A stretch of 64,000 bases of DNA from Seongchinamella unica (GCF_004354085.1 NZ_SMSE01000003.1:62001-126000); one strand, 5' to 3'. Counted from the first letter of the stretch, positions 19,561 through 29,493 are shown. The notes: a model not told the origin generated them from the letters alone. Translations and numbers: made by a program.

Positions 19561-22500
19561 TTAGAAACTGAAGGTCGCCTTCCCCACCACACTCACTTCC
19601 GGCAAATAGGGTGACAGCGAAGGCTGCTCGCTGAATGCCATGAAGGTGTCGTCCTGGTAATCAAATGTTTCATCAGTGGCATTCTTCACCGTGAGACTGA
19701 GAATGCCCCGGCGGGCGCGCATGCGGTAGCCGGCAGTGAAGTCCAGTACGGTGAAGTCGCTACTACCCTGTTTGAGGAAGGACCCCGTGGGTCGCTCTAC
19801 GTCCTGATCCACATAGGTCACCCGGGCGCCGCCGAAAAGCCCGCTGGCATGGAAGTAACCCAGTGATAGTGGCAAGTGCAGGGTTTCCACATCCATGGGC
19901 TGGTCGAAGCGCTGGTCCTGGTTGCCCTCGTACTGGTCGTAAATCGCTTCCACGCCGAGTGAAATCCGGTCGCTGGGTGTCCAGTAGAAATAACCGCCGT
20001 AAGAGGATTCCTCCCGGTCCCGATACTCCCCGTCACCCGTGCGCAGGTTAGCCACCAGTATTTCAAAATCCCGTTCCCAGGCCTCCAACCCCAGCTTGAT
20101 CGAAGTCGATACATTCCAGTCCATACCCAGGCCGTAGCCCTCTGTTTTGGTGCCATTGGCATCGTCGAAGAACTGGTTGAAACCGGCGATCTGGGTGGGT
20201 TCGATGGTGCGATTGCCCGCCAGTGGCGCTTTGATGGTCTCATAGTAAGCTCCCCGTAACTGCAGCCGGTCAGTGAGGTCCCAGCGCAGGCCCAGCTTGG
20301 GGTTCCACTGGTCTTCGGACACTTTCCCCTGCTCATACTCCTGGTAACTCACGCCAATGGTCCAGTTGAGATTTGCGGGCAGCTCGATGTTCGAGTAGGC
20401 GTAGCCCACCACGTTCTCCAGGTCCTGCTGAAAGCTGAGCTCATCGCCAAATTCCAGATTTACCGGCGGACCAACCTGCTGCAGCACCCGTGCGGCCAAA
20501 TCCCAGTCGTTATCCGAATACGAAATACCGGTGACCAGGTTGAACCACTCATCCATGAGCTGGTACTGGATTTCGCCGAGGACTGTTTCCTGCTCCAGAT
20601 GACCGCTCTCTTCAATGCTGATCAGCACGGGCAGGCCGGGAATGGTGATATCGTCTGTAAACTCCTGCTTGGACGTGGTGTCTTCTTCAGTCTCGCTGTA
20701 AATCAGTGACAGCAACAGCGATGATTCCGGTGACAAATTCAACCGGCTACCCAGACGCAGGCTGTCGTCCTCGAATTCCCGCCGGCGGCTGGCGTCGAAG
20801 TCATCAGGGTCAAAGTTCATACTGATATCGCCGTGTTCGGTTTCCCGATGACGCAGTTCCATCTGCAGGTTTACGCGGCTGTTCACGGCATACTGCAGGA
20901 AGCCGTTGTACACTTCGTTATCCAGATCGTTGTTGCCGCGAAAGCCATCGGTATCGTAGACATAGGCGCCAGCGCTGTAGGACAGGCGGTCGTATACCCC
21001 GGACACCACCGCCTCCCCGCTATAGGTATCGTTATTGCCAGCCAGGGCGGAAACATTGAAAACGGTCTCATTTCGCTGGAACAGTGGCGTGAACTCATTG
21101 AACCCGGCAGCCGCCGGACCTCCCAGGGTGACAACATTCAGGTGGGTCTCTGCGATGCTCGGTTGCACGGGGTTGATATTCACTTCCTGGGTCAGCTGTG
21201 ATTGCAGCAGTTCACTGACCCGGGAAATTTCGCGGCGGTGCAGGCCCTGATAGGTATCTGAAAGAAAACGATGTCCCGACGCATTTCCCGGGTCAACGGT
21301 CAGGAATCGAGTGGCTTCCTGCAAAGCCACTCGCTGGAATCCCAGGTCGCTGTAGACCCTGGCCAGGCTGGTACCCCTTGCTGCCCGGTCCTTGTCGAGC
21401 AGGAGACGACTTCGATACACCGCCCGATTGTCGTTGCGAATGATGGATTCCTCAATCTCCTGCAATGCCGGAATGGGCTGGTTGCGAGTCTGCCTGGCGA
21501 TACCGGCATAGAGGAAAGGAGTGGGATCCATGTTGTCCAGTTCCTTGGCAATGTCCCATTGCTGGATGTCCAGAGGAGGCCGCTTCTCCTCAAAATAGGC
21601 CTTGCCCAGATAGGATCGCAGCAGCGCGCGATTGGCATCCAACGCCACCGCCGCCTCCAGATCGGCCCGACCTGCGCGCAGATCGCCACTGCTGATTTTC
21701 GCCAGGCCCAGGCCCATATGCGCCAAGGGGTCGGCCGAGGATAACTTCAGAGCTGTCTCGAAGGCTGCTATTGCTTCGTCGTTACGGAATTCCGCAAGTG
21801 CGGTGAAGCCTCTGACCAGCTGTGTTCGGGACTGCTCCGGATCGATGGCAATCGCCCGGTCGGCAGTGGTCATGGCTGCCGAGCGGTCACCCTGCATGAG
21901 TTGCAATTCGGCCAGTCTCGCCAGCGCGAGCGCATTGTCCGGATCGGCATTGACCGCCGCCTGCGCGGCGTTGAGCGCAGCCTGAATGTCGAACATTGCC
22001 TGCAGGGCATACGAATGTGCGATATGTGCCGAGGCGCTATCGGGGCTGAGATCTACTGCGCGCTGGGCGTCGGCAAGTCCCTGGGCCGTGTCATTATTGA
22101 CCACCGCCATCACTGACCGCAGGGCATAGGCGTCACCGCGGGATGCATCGGCACCCAGTGCGTTGTCGGTTGCTTCCGAGGCTTCCCCGATCCTACCAAC
22201 AGACAGCAGCGCCGCGGCCGAGAGTAAGTGATAATCGGCCCCACGCTCTGCAACGGGTATGTTAGCCAGAGCGTCAAAGGTACAGGCAGTATCGCCTGCG
22301 TCGACACAGGCGCGCACATTCCCCATACCGGGAGCAGCATCGTCCCCCAAAACCAACACAGGCGGATAATACAGGGACCATTGCACGGCATCGCGAGGAT
22401 TCACCAGGGTTCGCGGTTGCGGTGGGCTACCCTGCGAGGCGGCTGCCGTTTCGCCGCCAGCAAGGGTCAACTGGCCGTGGTTGTTGGCAGCCACCACCGT

Positions 22501-23016
22501 TCCCTCCAGAACAGTGATCGAGCCTTCGCCTTCGCCCGCCCGGATAACAAACTCGGTGCCCTCGATCGACCCGTTGATATAAGGTGTATTGACAACCAGC
22601 TTGCGAGGCTGGCGGCTGAACGACTGTATGGCTCCAGCGACCATGTCGAGAATGGACGGTTCCTCCGCTTCAGGAACAATATTGACCAGGCGCAAGGTAG
22701 TGTTTGCGTCGATGCGCAGGACCGCATCGGTGATCAGGGCAACCGCGGCGCGGCTACGGCTGCCGACCCGAATCGTGTCGCCTTCACACAGGCCTTCCCT
22801 GAGCGCGGCCTCCGACCAAACGGTTGAGTCGCTGGGTTGAATGGACACCGCTCCCTCGAGGGAAACCACCTCCCCCACTTGATTTTCGCAGGCAGACAGA
22901 GAGGCGGAAGACCAGCTCACGCCGAGTACTGCAAGCACTGGCAGCAGCAGCCACAGGACACGGTGAGCGGATCGCTGACTCTGCACCACACAGTAATCTC
23001 GATTAAAATCAGTCAT
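19561..23016 (-). CDS. FecR-TPR-outer-membrane beta-barrel fusion protein
   Basis: 1151 residues combining three modules. An N-terminal hydrophobic signal/anchor (about 20-45) precedes a FecR domain (about 45-200, with VGSRSRAAVALITDAVLRID and NTPYINGSIEGTEFVIRAG). A long TPR series (about 230-600) has repeated A-x-ALNLDP-like helices such as ALAADPDNA-type units. A C-terminal region of about 500 residues reads like a TonB-receptor-type beta-barrel and ends in Phe (VGKATFSF). FecR domains normally sense or relay signals in the periplasm. No plug domain or TonB box is evident, so transport by the barrel is uncertain. It diverges from the HD and cyclase genes. Confidence 0.85.
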   Translation of the reverse strand: MTDFNRDYCVVQSQRSAHRVLWLLLPVLAVLGVSWSSASLSACENQVGEVVSLEGAVSIQPSDSTVWSEAALREGLCEGDTIRVGSRSRAAVALITDAVLRIDANTTLRLVNIVPEAEEPSILDMVAGAIQSFSRQPRKLVVNTPYINGSIEGTEFVIRAGEGEGSITVLEGTVVAANNHGQLTLAGGETAAASQGSPPQPRTLVNPRDAVQWSLYYPPVLVLGDDAAPGMGNVRACVDAGDTACTFDALANIPVAERGADYHLLSAAALLSVGRIGEASEATDNALGADASRGDAYALRSVMAVVNNDTAQGLADAQRAVDLSPDSASAHIAHSYALQAMFDIQAALNAAQAAVNADPDNALALARLAELQLMQGDRSAAMTTADRAIAIDPEQSRTQLVRGFTALAEFRNDEAIAAFETALKLSSADPLAHMGLGLAKISSGDLRAGRADLEAAVALDANRALLRSYLGKAYFEEKRPPLDIQQWDIAKELDNMDPTPFLYAGIARQTRNQPIPALQEIEESIIRNDNRAVYRSRLLLDKDRAARGTSLARVYSDLGFQRVALQEATRFLTVDPGNASGHRFLSDTYQGLHRREISRVSELLQSQLTQEVNINPVQPSIAETHLNVVTLGGPAAAGFNEFTPLFQRNETVFNVSALAGNNDTYSGEAVVSGVYDRLSYSAGAYVYDTDGFRGNNDLDNEVYNGFLQYAVNSRVNLQMELRHRETEHGDISMNFDPDDFDASRRREFEDDSLRLGSRLNLSPESSLLLSLIYSETEEDTTSKQEFTDDITIPGLPVLISIEESGHLEQETVLGEIQYQLMDEWFNLVTGISYSDNDWDLAARVLQQVGPPVNLEFGDELSFQQDLENVVGYAYSNIELPANLNWTIGVSYQEYEQGKVSEDQWNPKLGLRWDLTDRLQLRGAYYETIKAPLAGNRTIEPTQIAGFNQFFDDANGTKTEGYGLGMDWNVSTSIKLGLEAWERDFEILVANLRTGDGEYRDREESSYGGYFYWTPSDRISLGVEAIYDQYEGNQDQRFDQPMDVETLHLPLSLGYFHASGLFGGARVTYVDQDVERPTGSFLKQGSSDFTVLDFTAGYRMRARRGILSLTVKNATDETFDYQDDTFMAFSEQPSLSPYLPEVSVVGKATFSF

Positions 23017-23519
23017 GGTCTATCTCGCCAATTCCCTTTGAAGAAGCATTTTTTGAAGGCGCAAATAACCACCCCGGGGCGAACACCCATCCCTATAACG
23101 ATTAGTAAAGTTAGAACAGACTGTCAATGAAACAGTCTTGTTGCGCCTGTTGCTATTGATTACTGGTGACCATGGCATGTGCAGATGGGCGTTACTTTGC
23201 CTCAGGAATTGACGCTGGCTTGAAAATTCCTTGCACAAAAAACAGGCTGATTATTAATAGGTTAAACCGGACAGCTTGAGCTGTTTCCAGCATTAAACTT
23301 GCTGAACTATTTGAAAACCCATGTCAGTTCTGTACATTTTTCAATCAGCTTTATAATTAAATATTCTAAGGGATCATGGCTTTCATCCTCCCGCTTTGAG
23401 GCTGATGAACCTGGCGAACCATCGTTCTTTTTGCGACAACCACGCATGCTGCAGCTCCTCGCGTGTCCTATACTCAAGCAAATCCACAAGGTTCACCTGA
23501 CTGACGGGGTTTCCGCTCT
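23017..23519. promoter_or_regulatory. Divergent intergenic region, AT-richer than surroundings
   Basis: 503 bases between the FecR fusion gene and the HD gene. No convincing gene is seen. It contains the 14-bp palindrome ACAGCTTGAGCTGT (23271-23284) and several AT-rich stretches suitable for divergent promoters. Confidence 0.4.
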
Positions 23520-24173
23520 ATGGAATTGAATCTCGCGGTACGGTTTGCTGCACTCTGGAAGCGCTGCACCGACACAGACAGTGACAGGGCAACGGTGTGG
23601 GAAGCCCTCTACCAACGCTATACCGAGGATCACCGGTGCTACCATACGCTTGAACATGTTGCCCATTGCCTGCTGGAGTTCGACAGAGCCGCTGGCAGAA
23701 TCGGGGAAAACGATGCAGTGGAATTGGCTATCTGGTTCCACGACATCATTTACGAACCGGACTGCAAGGACAACGAGGCGGCCAGTGCAGATTTTTTCCG
23801 CACCGTTGCCCGGCCCGTGATGGACGCAAATCTTGTCGAGCTGGTATGTCAGTTGATTCTCGCCACTGTCCACGCCGACGAACCCCTGTGTGGAGCACCG
23901 GCCTACATGGTGGATATCGATCTGTCTTCATTCGGACTGCCCTGGGATGACTTTCTCAGAGACAGCAACAATCTGCGCCGTGAGGGTAGCGCAATCCCGG
24001 ACGCTGAGTTCTATCGTAACAAGGCGGGATTTCTGAACGCATTGCTGCAACGCCGATACATTTTCAATACCGAGTTCTTCCGCGAGGCCCACGAACGGAA
24101 AGCAAGGCAGAATATCGAGCGCTATCTGGCGATGATCCATGATTGGGGTTTTGACATCAAATCACAGGCTTAA
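23520..24173 (+). CDS. HD-superfamily predicted metal-dependent phosphohydrolase
   Basis: 217 residues like the COG4339 family. The metal-binding pattern is visible: YHTLEH near residue 42, WFHDIIY near 75 (the HD pair) and MVDIDLSSFG near 130 (final Asp). Such proteins hydrolyse phosphate esters or nucleotides in the cytoplasm, but the substrate of this branch is not known. It lies 48 bases upstream of the CHASE2 cyclase on the same strand. A role in cyclic-nucleotide or nucleotide turnover is only a guess from that position. Confidence 0.85.
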   Translation: MELNLAVRFAALWKRCTDTDSDRATVWEALYQRYTEDHRCYHTLEHVAHCLLEFDRAAGRIGENDAVELAIWFHDIIYEPDCKDNEAASADFFRTVARPVMDANLVELVCQLILATVHADEPLCGAPAYMVDIDLSSFGLPWDDFLRDSNNLRREGSAIPDAEFYRNKAGFLNALLQRRYIFNTEFFREAHERKARQNIERYLAMIHDWGFDIKSQA

Positions 24174-24221
24174 GTCCAACAATGAGAGATACGACCAATT
24201 ACGGAACGGAAGCGGCTAGCC

Positions 24222-26399
24222 ATGACACGGTTGCTTAAAGCCATTGTGCTGGGTCTGGCCACGGCCTTGCTGGGCGTACTCCTCTCGTTTTCCCCTTATG
24301 GGACAGGGATAGAACGCGGTTTGGGGCTTCCCTGGCTATTCGGCATACGCGGACCGGTACCCAGCCCTGCTCACGTGGCTGTCATCGGCATTAACAGCGA
24401 GACCGGCGCAGAGCTCAACCTGCCATCGCTTCCCAGAGACTGGCCACGGGGTATTCACGCGACGCTTATCGAGCGACTGGTGGCATTGAATGCCGCGGTC
24501 ATTGTCTTTGATATTTTCTTTTCCCAGGAAAAGGAAACGGAAGAAGACGCGAAACTGGTCGCCGCGGTTAGCGCTGCAAAACGGGTAATCCTGTTTGAGC
24601 GCCTGACCGGAAAAACTGCACCGGTGGTGGATGTGGACGGAAACCAGGTAGGTGAAATTTGGTCCGAAACGCTCGTCCCACCCTTCGACGCCCTGGCTTC
24701 TGCCGCCACTGCCCTGGGCGTTTTTCCCCTCCCCAAGATTGACGCCGCAGTACACGAGTTCTGGACGTTCAAGGATTCAGTCAGCTATGAACCGAGTATG
24801 CCTGCCGCGGCAATGCAATTGTTTGTTCAGCGACTGCAACCAGACTGGTCCGAAGCCATGCGCCTGCGTTTACGCAAGGACACGGGTAACCCTGATACGC
24901 TCGGCGCCCAGATGCGGGCCCTGCGTAACCTGTACCTGCAGTCGCCCAAGGCTGCGCACCACGACGGCGGCGGAAGCGCCTTTATCGCTGCGCTGGAGGC
25001 GCTGTACAGCGGTGATGAGCACCGCTATCTCAATTTCTATGGCCCCCCGGGCACTATTCGCAACCTGAGCTACCAGGAGGTAGTAAACTCACCGGAAAGT
25101 ATCGGCCGGACACTGCAAGATACCGTTGTCTTTGTTGGCTACTCTGATCTCTACGACCCCGGTCAACCCGATCGATTCTACACAGTTTACACACGTGATG
25201 ATGGTGTAGACCTGGCCGGTGTAGAGATCGCAGCGACTGCCTTTGCCAACCTGCTGCACGACGAGGCGCTAAAGCCACTGTCCACCGCCTTCACCCTTGT
25301 AGTGCTCACCACGGTTAGTCTGCTATTTGCCATAGCGGCCTACATGCTACCGGCTGCATTGGGTGTTGTCGTGAGCCTGGTGCTGTGGATCGGATATGCC
25401 GCATTAGCACAATGGCAGTTTGGACAAAGCCACTGGCTACCCTTAGCTGTGCCTTTGCTGGTACAGGCACCACTTGCCGTTTTCCTTGGCGTATTCGGTC
25501 AGTATCGTTTTGAAAGACAACGCGGGCAGCGCATATCGGAAGCTATTAATTATTACCTGCCCGAACATATAGCGAAGGAGTTTGCTGCCGGTCGCATTGA
25601 TCCCGATTCTGCCAACGATGTCAGTTATGGTACTTGTCTCGCTACCGATATGGCGGGTTTTTCGACAATTGCGCAGGACATGAACCCGCGTGAACTCGCT
25701 GTTCTTCTTAATGAATACTTCGAGGTATTGGCCAACGCGCTCAACGCGCATAAGGTTGACGTCACAGAGTTTCGCGCCGATGCCATCATGTGTGCGTGGC
25801 TGGGGGATGAATCCGGGGAAACGCCTCGCAGGAGGGCAATACAGGCTGCCCTGGAAGCACGTCGTGTTATTGCCGGTTTCGGAAAACAGTATGGTGCTTC
25901 CATTGCAGGCCTGCGCGTCGGGCTCGAATCTGGCTGGTTCTATGTGGGGCATGCTGGCGGAGGTGGCCATTTCGTCTACAGTATTGTAGGGGACTGTGCG
26001 AACACAGCTTCGCGTCTCGAGGGACTGAATAAATATCTCGGAACGCAGATTATCGCTTCTGCCGAGGTCGTCAACGACCTCGACGGGTTCTTGTGCAGAC
26101 CCCTGGGATTGTTCCAGTTAAAAGGCAAGGACAAGGCCACAGACGTGTATGAAATCCTCGGGGAGCTCGGCGAGGATGCCGGTGAAACTGACTGGCTGCC
26201 CACGTTCGGAGCAGCACTCACCGCGTTCCAGGAGAATCGCCTGGAGACCGCGCGGGACGCTTTCAAGGCAGTTTTGTCAGTGCGCCCAGACGATGGGCCG
26301 TCACGATTTTTTCTCGACCAGTGCGGGCAGCTGTTGCAGGAAGACGCGCCGGTCGAAAGCATGAGCGTGCCAAGAATCATAAGCATGGACAGCAAGTGA
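24222..26399 (+). CDS. CHASE2-domain class III nucleotide cyclase, guanylate-cyclase-like
   Basis: 725 residues. TM1 (about 5-24) is followed by a periplasmic CHASE2 sensor domain (HVAVIGINSETGAEL, VIVFDIFFSQ), then three membrane segments (about 352-425) and a cytoplasmic class III cyclase domain (about 465-650). Metal-binding Asp residues are D476 (ATDMAGFS) and D520 (FRADAIM), and the transition-state residues are N594 and R598 (NTASRL). The purine-selecting positions are E516 (in place of the Lys of adenylate cyclases) and S587 (in place of Asp/Thr). This is the guanylate-cyclase-like combination. The stop overlaps the GTG start of the SulP gene, so output and target are co-translated. 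Confidence 0.9.
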   Translation: MTRLLKAIVLGLATALLGVLLSFSPYGTGIERGLGLPWLFGIRGPVPSPAHVAVIGINSETGAELNLPSLPRDWPRGIHATLIERLVALNAAVIVFDIFFSQEKETEEDAKLVAAVSAAKRVILFERLTGKTAPVVDVDGNQVGEIWSETLVPPFDALASAATALGVFPLPKIDAAVHEFWTFKDSVSYEPSMPAAAMQLFVQRLQPDWSEAMRLRLRKDTGNPDTLGAQMRALRNLYLQSPKAAHHDGGGSAFIAALEALYSGDEHRYLNFYGPPGTIRNLSYQEVVNSPESIGRTLQDTVVFVGYSDLYDPGQPDRFYTVYTRDDGVDLAGVEIAATAFANLLHDEALKPLSTAFTLVVLTTVSLLFAIAAYMLPAALGVVVSLVLWIGYAALAQWQFGQSHWLPLAVPLLVQAPLAVFLGVFGQYRFERQRGQRISEAINYYLPEHIAKEFAAGRIDPDSANDVSYGTCLATDMAGFSTIAQDMNPRELAVLLNEYFEVLANALNAHKVDVTEFRADAIMCAWLGDESGETPRRRAIQAALEARRVIAGFGKQYGASIAGLRVGLESGWFYVGHAGGGGHFVYSIVGDCANTASRLEGLNKYLGTQIIASAEVVNDLDGFLCRPLGLFQLKGKDKATDVYEILGELGEDAGETDWLPTFGAALTAFQENRLETARDAFKAVLSVRPDDGPSRFFLDQCGQLLQEDAPVESMSVPRIISMDSK

Positions 26400-28609
26400 G
26401 CATCTTCACCAAATTCAGCCCGGAGTTCTTATTATCCAGTTTGCTGGCCGGCATCATTGCAGGACTGGTGGCGCTGGTATCCTGTGTAAGCTTCGCCGCG
26501 CTGATCTTCCATGGCCCGCTTACCCCCTACCTGTCGACGGGCATTTCGATTGCCATCAGCACGGCAGTGATCGGTGGTTCCGTACTCACGCTATTCAGCA
26601 CTTGCCGACCAGTGGTGGCCATACCGGATGACGATACTGCGCCGGTTCTGGCGCTGATGGTCACGTTACTGATAGCCCTGTTCCCCGCGGGTACTCCACT
26701 GGAAGTGCAGTTCGTCACCGCGTTTGCCGCACTTGCGCTATCAGCGCTCACCACAGGAGTCGCGTTGACTTTGTTGGGCTTTTTTCGCCTGGGTTCACTG
26801 GTCAGGTTTCTCCCTTACTCGGTGATGGGTGGCTACTTTGCCGGAGTCGGATTGCTTCTAATCCAGGGAGCCTTGCGAGTAGTAACAGATTTACCCCTGT
26901 TGACTCCTGCCAGTTTCGTGCAACTTTTTTCCCCGAACCAGTTCCCCCTTTGGCTGCCTGCCTTTGCATCTGCCATCGCCATTCGGCTCGGCATAGGGTA
27001 CCTCAACAAGTCGATCGCTATGCCCGCAATCCTCGCCATACTGATAGCCGCCTACTATGCGGGAAATGGATTGCTGGGCCATGGTCCGCATCAGCTGATG
27101 ACGAATGGCCTACTCATGGGCCCCTTCCCTGAGACGGAGACGGTCTTCGTTCGGCCAATACTTCTCCAGCGTTTGCCCGAGGTCAACTGGGGATTGGTCT
27201 TTGGAAGCGCGGATGGAATTGCCACCATCATCATGCTGAGTAGCGTCTCCCTGATGTTGACTGCCAGCGGACTCTCGCTGGTGCAGCGGGAGAATATCAA
27301 TATTAACAGGGAGCTTGAAGTGGCCGGCGTCGCCAACGCTGTGAGTGGTTTGAGCGGTGGCTTGCTGACACTCCCATCCATGACCCTGTCTACCCTGGCA
27401 CACACAGTAGGCGCGCCAAAGACTCGGCTTGTAGGTCTGGTAGTCGCCGCTTTTTGCGCCCTGATTATGATGTTTTTCATGGGAGCCATAGCCTGGTTAC
27501 CGAAAGCAGTGGTTGGCGGTTTACTGCTGTTTTTGGGTTGGTCATTTCTCGAACGATGGCTGATTGAGGCCCGACTGCAACTGCCTCTGCTGGAATACGG
27601 CGTGGTGCTGGTGATAGTTGCAGTTGTCGCGTTCGCGGGTTTCCTAGAGGGTGTTTTTTTCGGCTTGATCTGCGCGATCATGCTGTTTGTAGTCAATTAC
27701 AGCCGCATTAATGTCGTTCGCTACGCAATGACCGGCGAACAGCGTCGAAGTAATGTTGACCGTAACAGTAAACAAAGCCACTACCTCCAGGAAGCGGGGG
27801 GTCAGTCCTTTATGCTCAAATTGCAGGGATACCTGTTTTTTGGGACGGCAGCAGCCCTGGGCACGCGCATTGAGCAACGCCTTGAAGACAAGTCCCTGCC
27901 AAAATTGCGATTTGTCGCAATGGACTTTGCCCAGGTTACCGGCATGGATTCTTCCGCGGCTTTGTCGTTCATGAAACTTGCCCAGCAAGCTGCCAGATCA
28001 GATTTCTTCCTCATTCTCACTGGGTTGTCAGCGGAATTGGAGGAACGGCTGAAGAGTAGCTGGTTCGAGGGTGAAACGACCAGCTATATGCAATTATTGC
28101 CTGACCTCGATCGCGGGGTAGAGTGGATTGAAGAACGGATTCTGAAAGAAGCCGGAATGGAGGAGGAGTGCGAGAGCATTTTGACGCAACTTTCGCGTGT
28201 TCTCCCCATGGAGTCGGATCTGACGGTCTTGCTGAAATATCTTGAAGAACGCCAGGTCAATGCGGGCGACGTGCTTGCCGAACAGGGCAAATCTTCAGAC
28301 GAGCTTTTTTTGCTGGAGTCCTGTACTGCGTCGGTGTACCTTGGGACCGCTTCAGATAGGCGCCACCGGATCCGTCGAGCCGGTTCGGGCACCGTATTTG
28401 GTGAAGTGGGCTTTTATCTCGGCTCTCCCCGTACAGCGACCGTGGTTGTCGATAGCAACGGCAAACTGTTTGTTCTTAATCAGGATAAGATGGCTCTTCT
28501 GGAACAGGAACACCCGCAAATTGCAGCGGCGGTCCATAAATTCATGATTCGGGTCATTACCCAGCGCCTACAGCTGACGACTGCGACCCTGCAGGCTGTG
28601 CTGACTTGA
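26396..28609 (+). CDS. SulP anion transporter with STAS and cyclic-nucleotide-binding domains
   Basis: 737 residues from a GTG at 26396, which forms a 4-base overlap (GTGA) with the cyclase stop. The N-terminal SulP membrane domain spans about 12-415 (LLAGIIAGLVALVSCVSFAALIF ... SGLSGGLLTLPSMTLSTLAHTVGAP). A STAS domain spans about 468-570 (LRFVAMDFAQVTGMDSSAA), and a cNMP-binding domain about 605-730 with the cassette FGEVGFYLGSPRTATV (R679, T680). SulP proteins move sulfate, bicarbonate or carboxylates; the substrate here is unknown. Thr after the cassette Arg resembles cGMP-preferring sites of protein kinase G. The gene pair implies direct control of transport by the neighbouring cyclase. 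Confidence 0.9.
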   Translation: MSIFTKFSPEFLLSSLLAGIIAGLVALVSCVSFAALIFHGPLTPYLSTGISIAISTAVIGGSVLTLFSTCRPVVAIPDDDTAPVLALMVTLLIALFPAGTPLEVQFVTAFAALALSALTTGVALTLLGFFRLGSLVRFLPYSVMGGYFAGVGLLLIQGALRVVTDLPLLTPASFVQLFSPNQFPLWLPAFASAIAIRLGIGYLNKSIAMPAILAILIAAYYAGNGLLGHGPHQLMTNGLLMGPFPETETVFVRPILLQRLPEVNWGLVFGSADGIATIIMLSSVSLMLTASGLSLVQRENININRELEVAGVANAVSGLSGGLLTLPSMTLSTLAHTVGAPKTRLVGLVVAAFCALIMMFFMGAIAWLPKAVVGGLLLFLGWSFLERWLIEARLQLPLLEYGVVLVIVAVVAFAGFLEGVFFGLICAIMLFVVNYSRINVVRYAMTGEQRRSNVDRNSKQSHYLQEAGGQSFMLKLQGYLFFGTAAALGTRIEQRLEDKSLPKLRFVAMDFAQVTGMDSSAALSFMKLAQQAARSDFFLILTGLSAELEERLKSSWFEGETTSYMQLLPDLDRGVEWIEERILKEAGMEEECESILTQLSRVLPMESDLTVLLKYLEERQVNAGDVLAEQGKSSDELFLLESCTASVYLGTASDRRHRIRRAGSGTVFGEVGFYLGSPRTATVVVDSNGKLFVLNQDKMALLEQEHPQIAAAVHKFMIRVITQRLQLTTATLQAVLT

Positions 28610-28634
28610 AAAATTGTGTTGACGGAGGTGAAGG

Positions 28635-29015
28635 ATGACCTGCCCTAAGTGCAACGACACCCTGTCGGTGGTTTACTTTGGAACGGATATCGAAGTGAAG
28701 CGATGCAATAACTGCGCGGGTATTTTCGCCCGGCGAGAGATGTTGCAGAGGATACGGGACGAATGGCTGGTTGAGTCGATCATTGACGTGGGCGCGAATT
28801 CTCGCCATAGCGTTTCGGTTGAACCCGGCACCGACGTTATCTGTCCAGCCTGCGGTGCTGTAATGGATCCGGTGCGGGATGACCAGCAAAAGCATATCGT
28901 CATTGATGTCTGTTCATCCTGTGATTCCGTGTTTCTCGACCCCGGTGAACTGACCGACATGAAAACTGTGACACTCATTGACCATATTCGAAAATTATTA
29001 GGCAAATTTTCCTGA
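28635..29015 (+). CDS. Double zinc-ribbon protein (zf-TFIIB type)
   Basis: 126 residues with two zf-TFIIB-like zinc ribbons: CPKCNDTL...CNNCAGIF (residues 3-29) and CPACGAVM...CSSCDSVFLDPGEL (about 75-110). GGAGG precedes the ATG, and the gene starts 25 bases after the SulP stop, so it is probably the last gene of the cyclase operon. The family is widespread and uncharacterised; it may bind protein or nucleic acid. Its place next to the cyclase/transporter pair is the only functional clue. Confidence 0.85.
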   Translation: MTCPKCNDTLSVVYFGTDIEVKRCNNCAGIFARREMLQRIRDEWLVESIIDVGANSRHSVSVEPGTDVICPACGAVMDPVRDDQQKHIVIDVCSSCDSVFLDPGELTDMKTVTLIDHIRKLLGKFS

Positions 29016-29493
29016 ATAATTCGAGACACCAGCCGTTCAGGCCTGATAGAACTGCCAGCTGCCATGAAGCCTCTCAACTTGACGCTGGCACCTGAGCTGT
29101 CGCTGTTCACGGGCGCCTATCTCATGATTACAGCTATGGCCGACATCCTTGATTGATACCATGCGTTTATCTCCTTATACCGGTGCCTGACTAGTCCAGC
29201 ATGGCCACAACGCGGGCCGGGGCAAGTGTCATTGCCCCTTGGCGTGCACGGGTAGGCAGATACGGGGACAGTTCACTGAACTTCCCCGCTCACCACCGGG
29301 ATAAGTAGACTGTTCCCGAAGTTCATCCGAAATTCAGTGAACTCCAGAGACATTTGACAGCCAGCACGGTTGCTGCTTCCCTGATAGGAGCACCTATGGC
29401 GCTCACGGGGAGAGCCATGGGCACTGTTTCCCCCACTCGGCTTGCCAATACGCGCTGCTTTAGCGGTACTGCGGCCACAACGGAGATCATCGC
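29016..29493. other. 478-base gap with no supported gene
   Basis: Short frames exist on the minus strand, but none looks like a protein I recognise. The region carries several GC-rich imperfect hairpins (around 29215-29240) and leads into the amidohydrolase. A promoter for the latter is expected near its right end. Confidence 0.4.
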
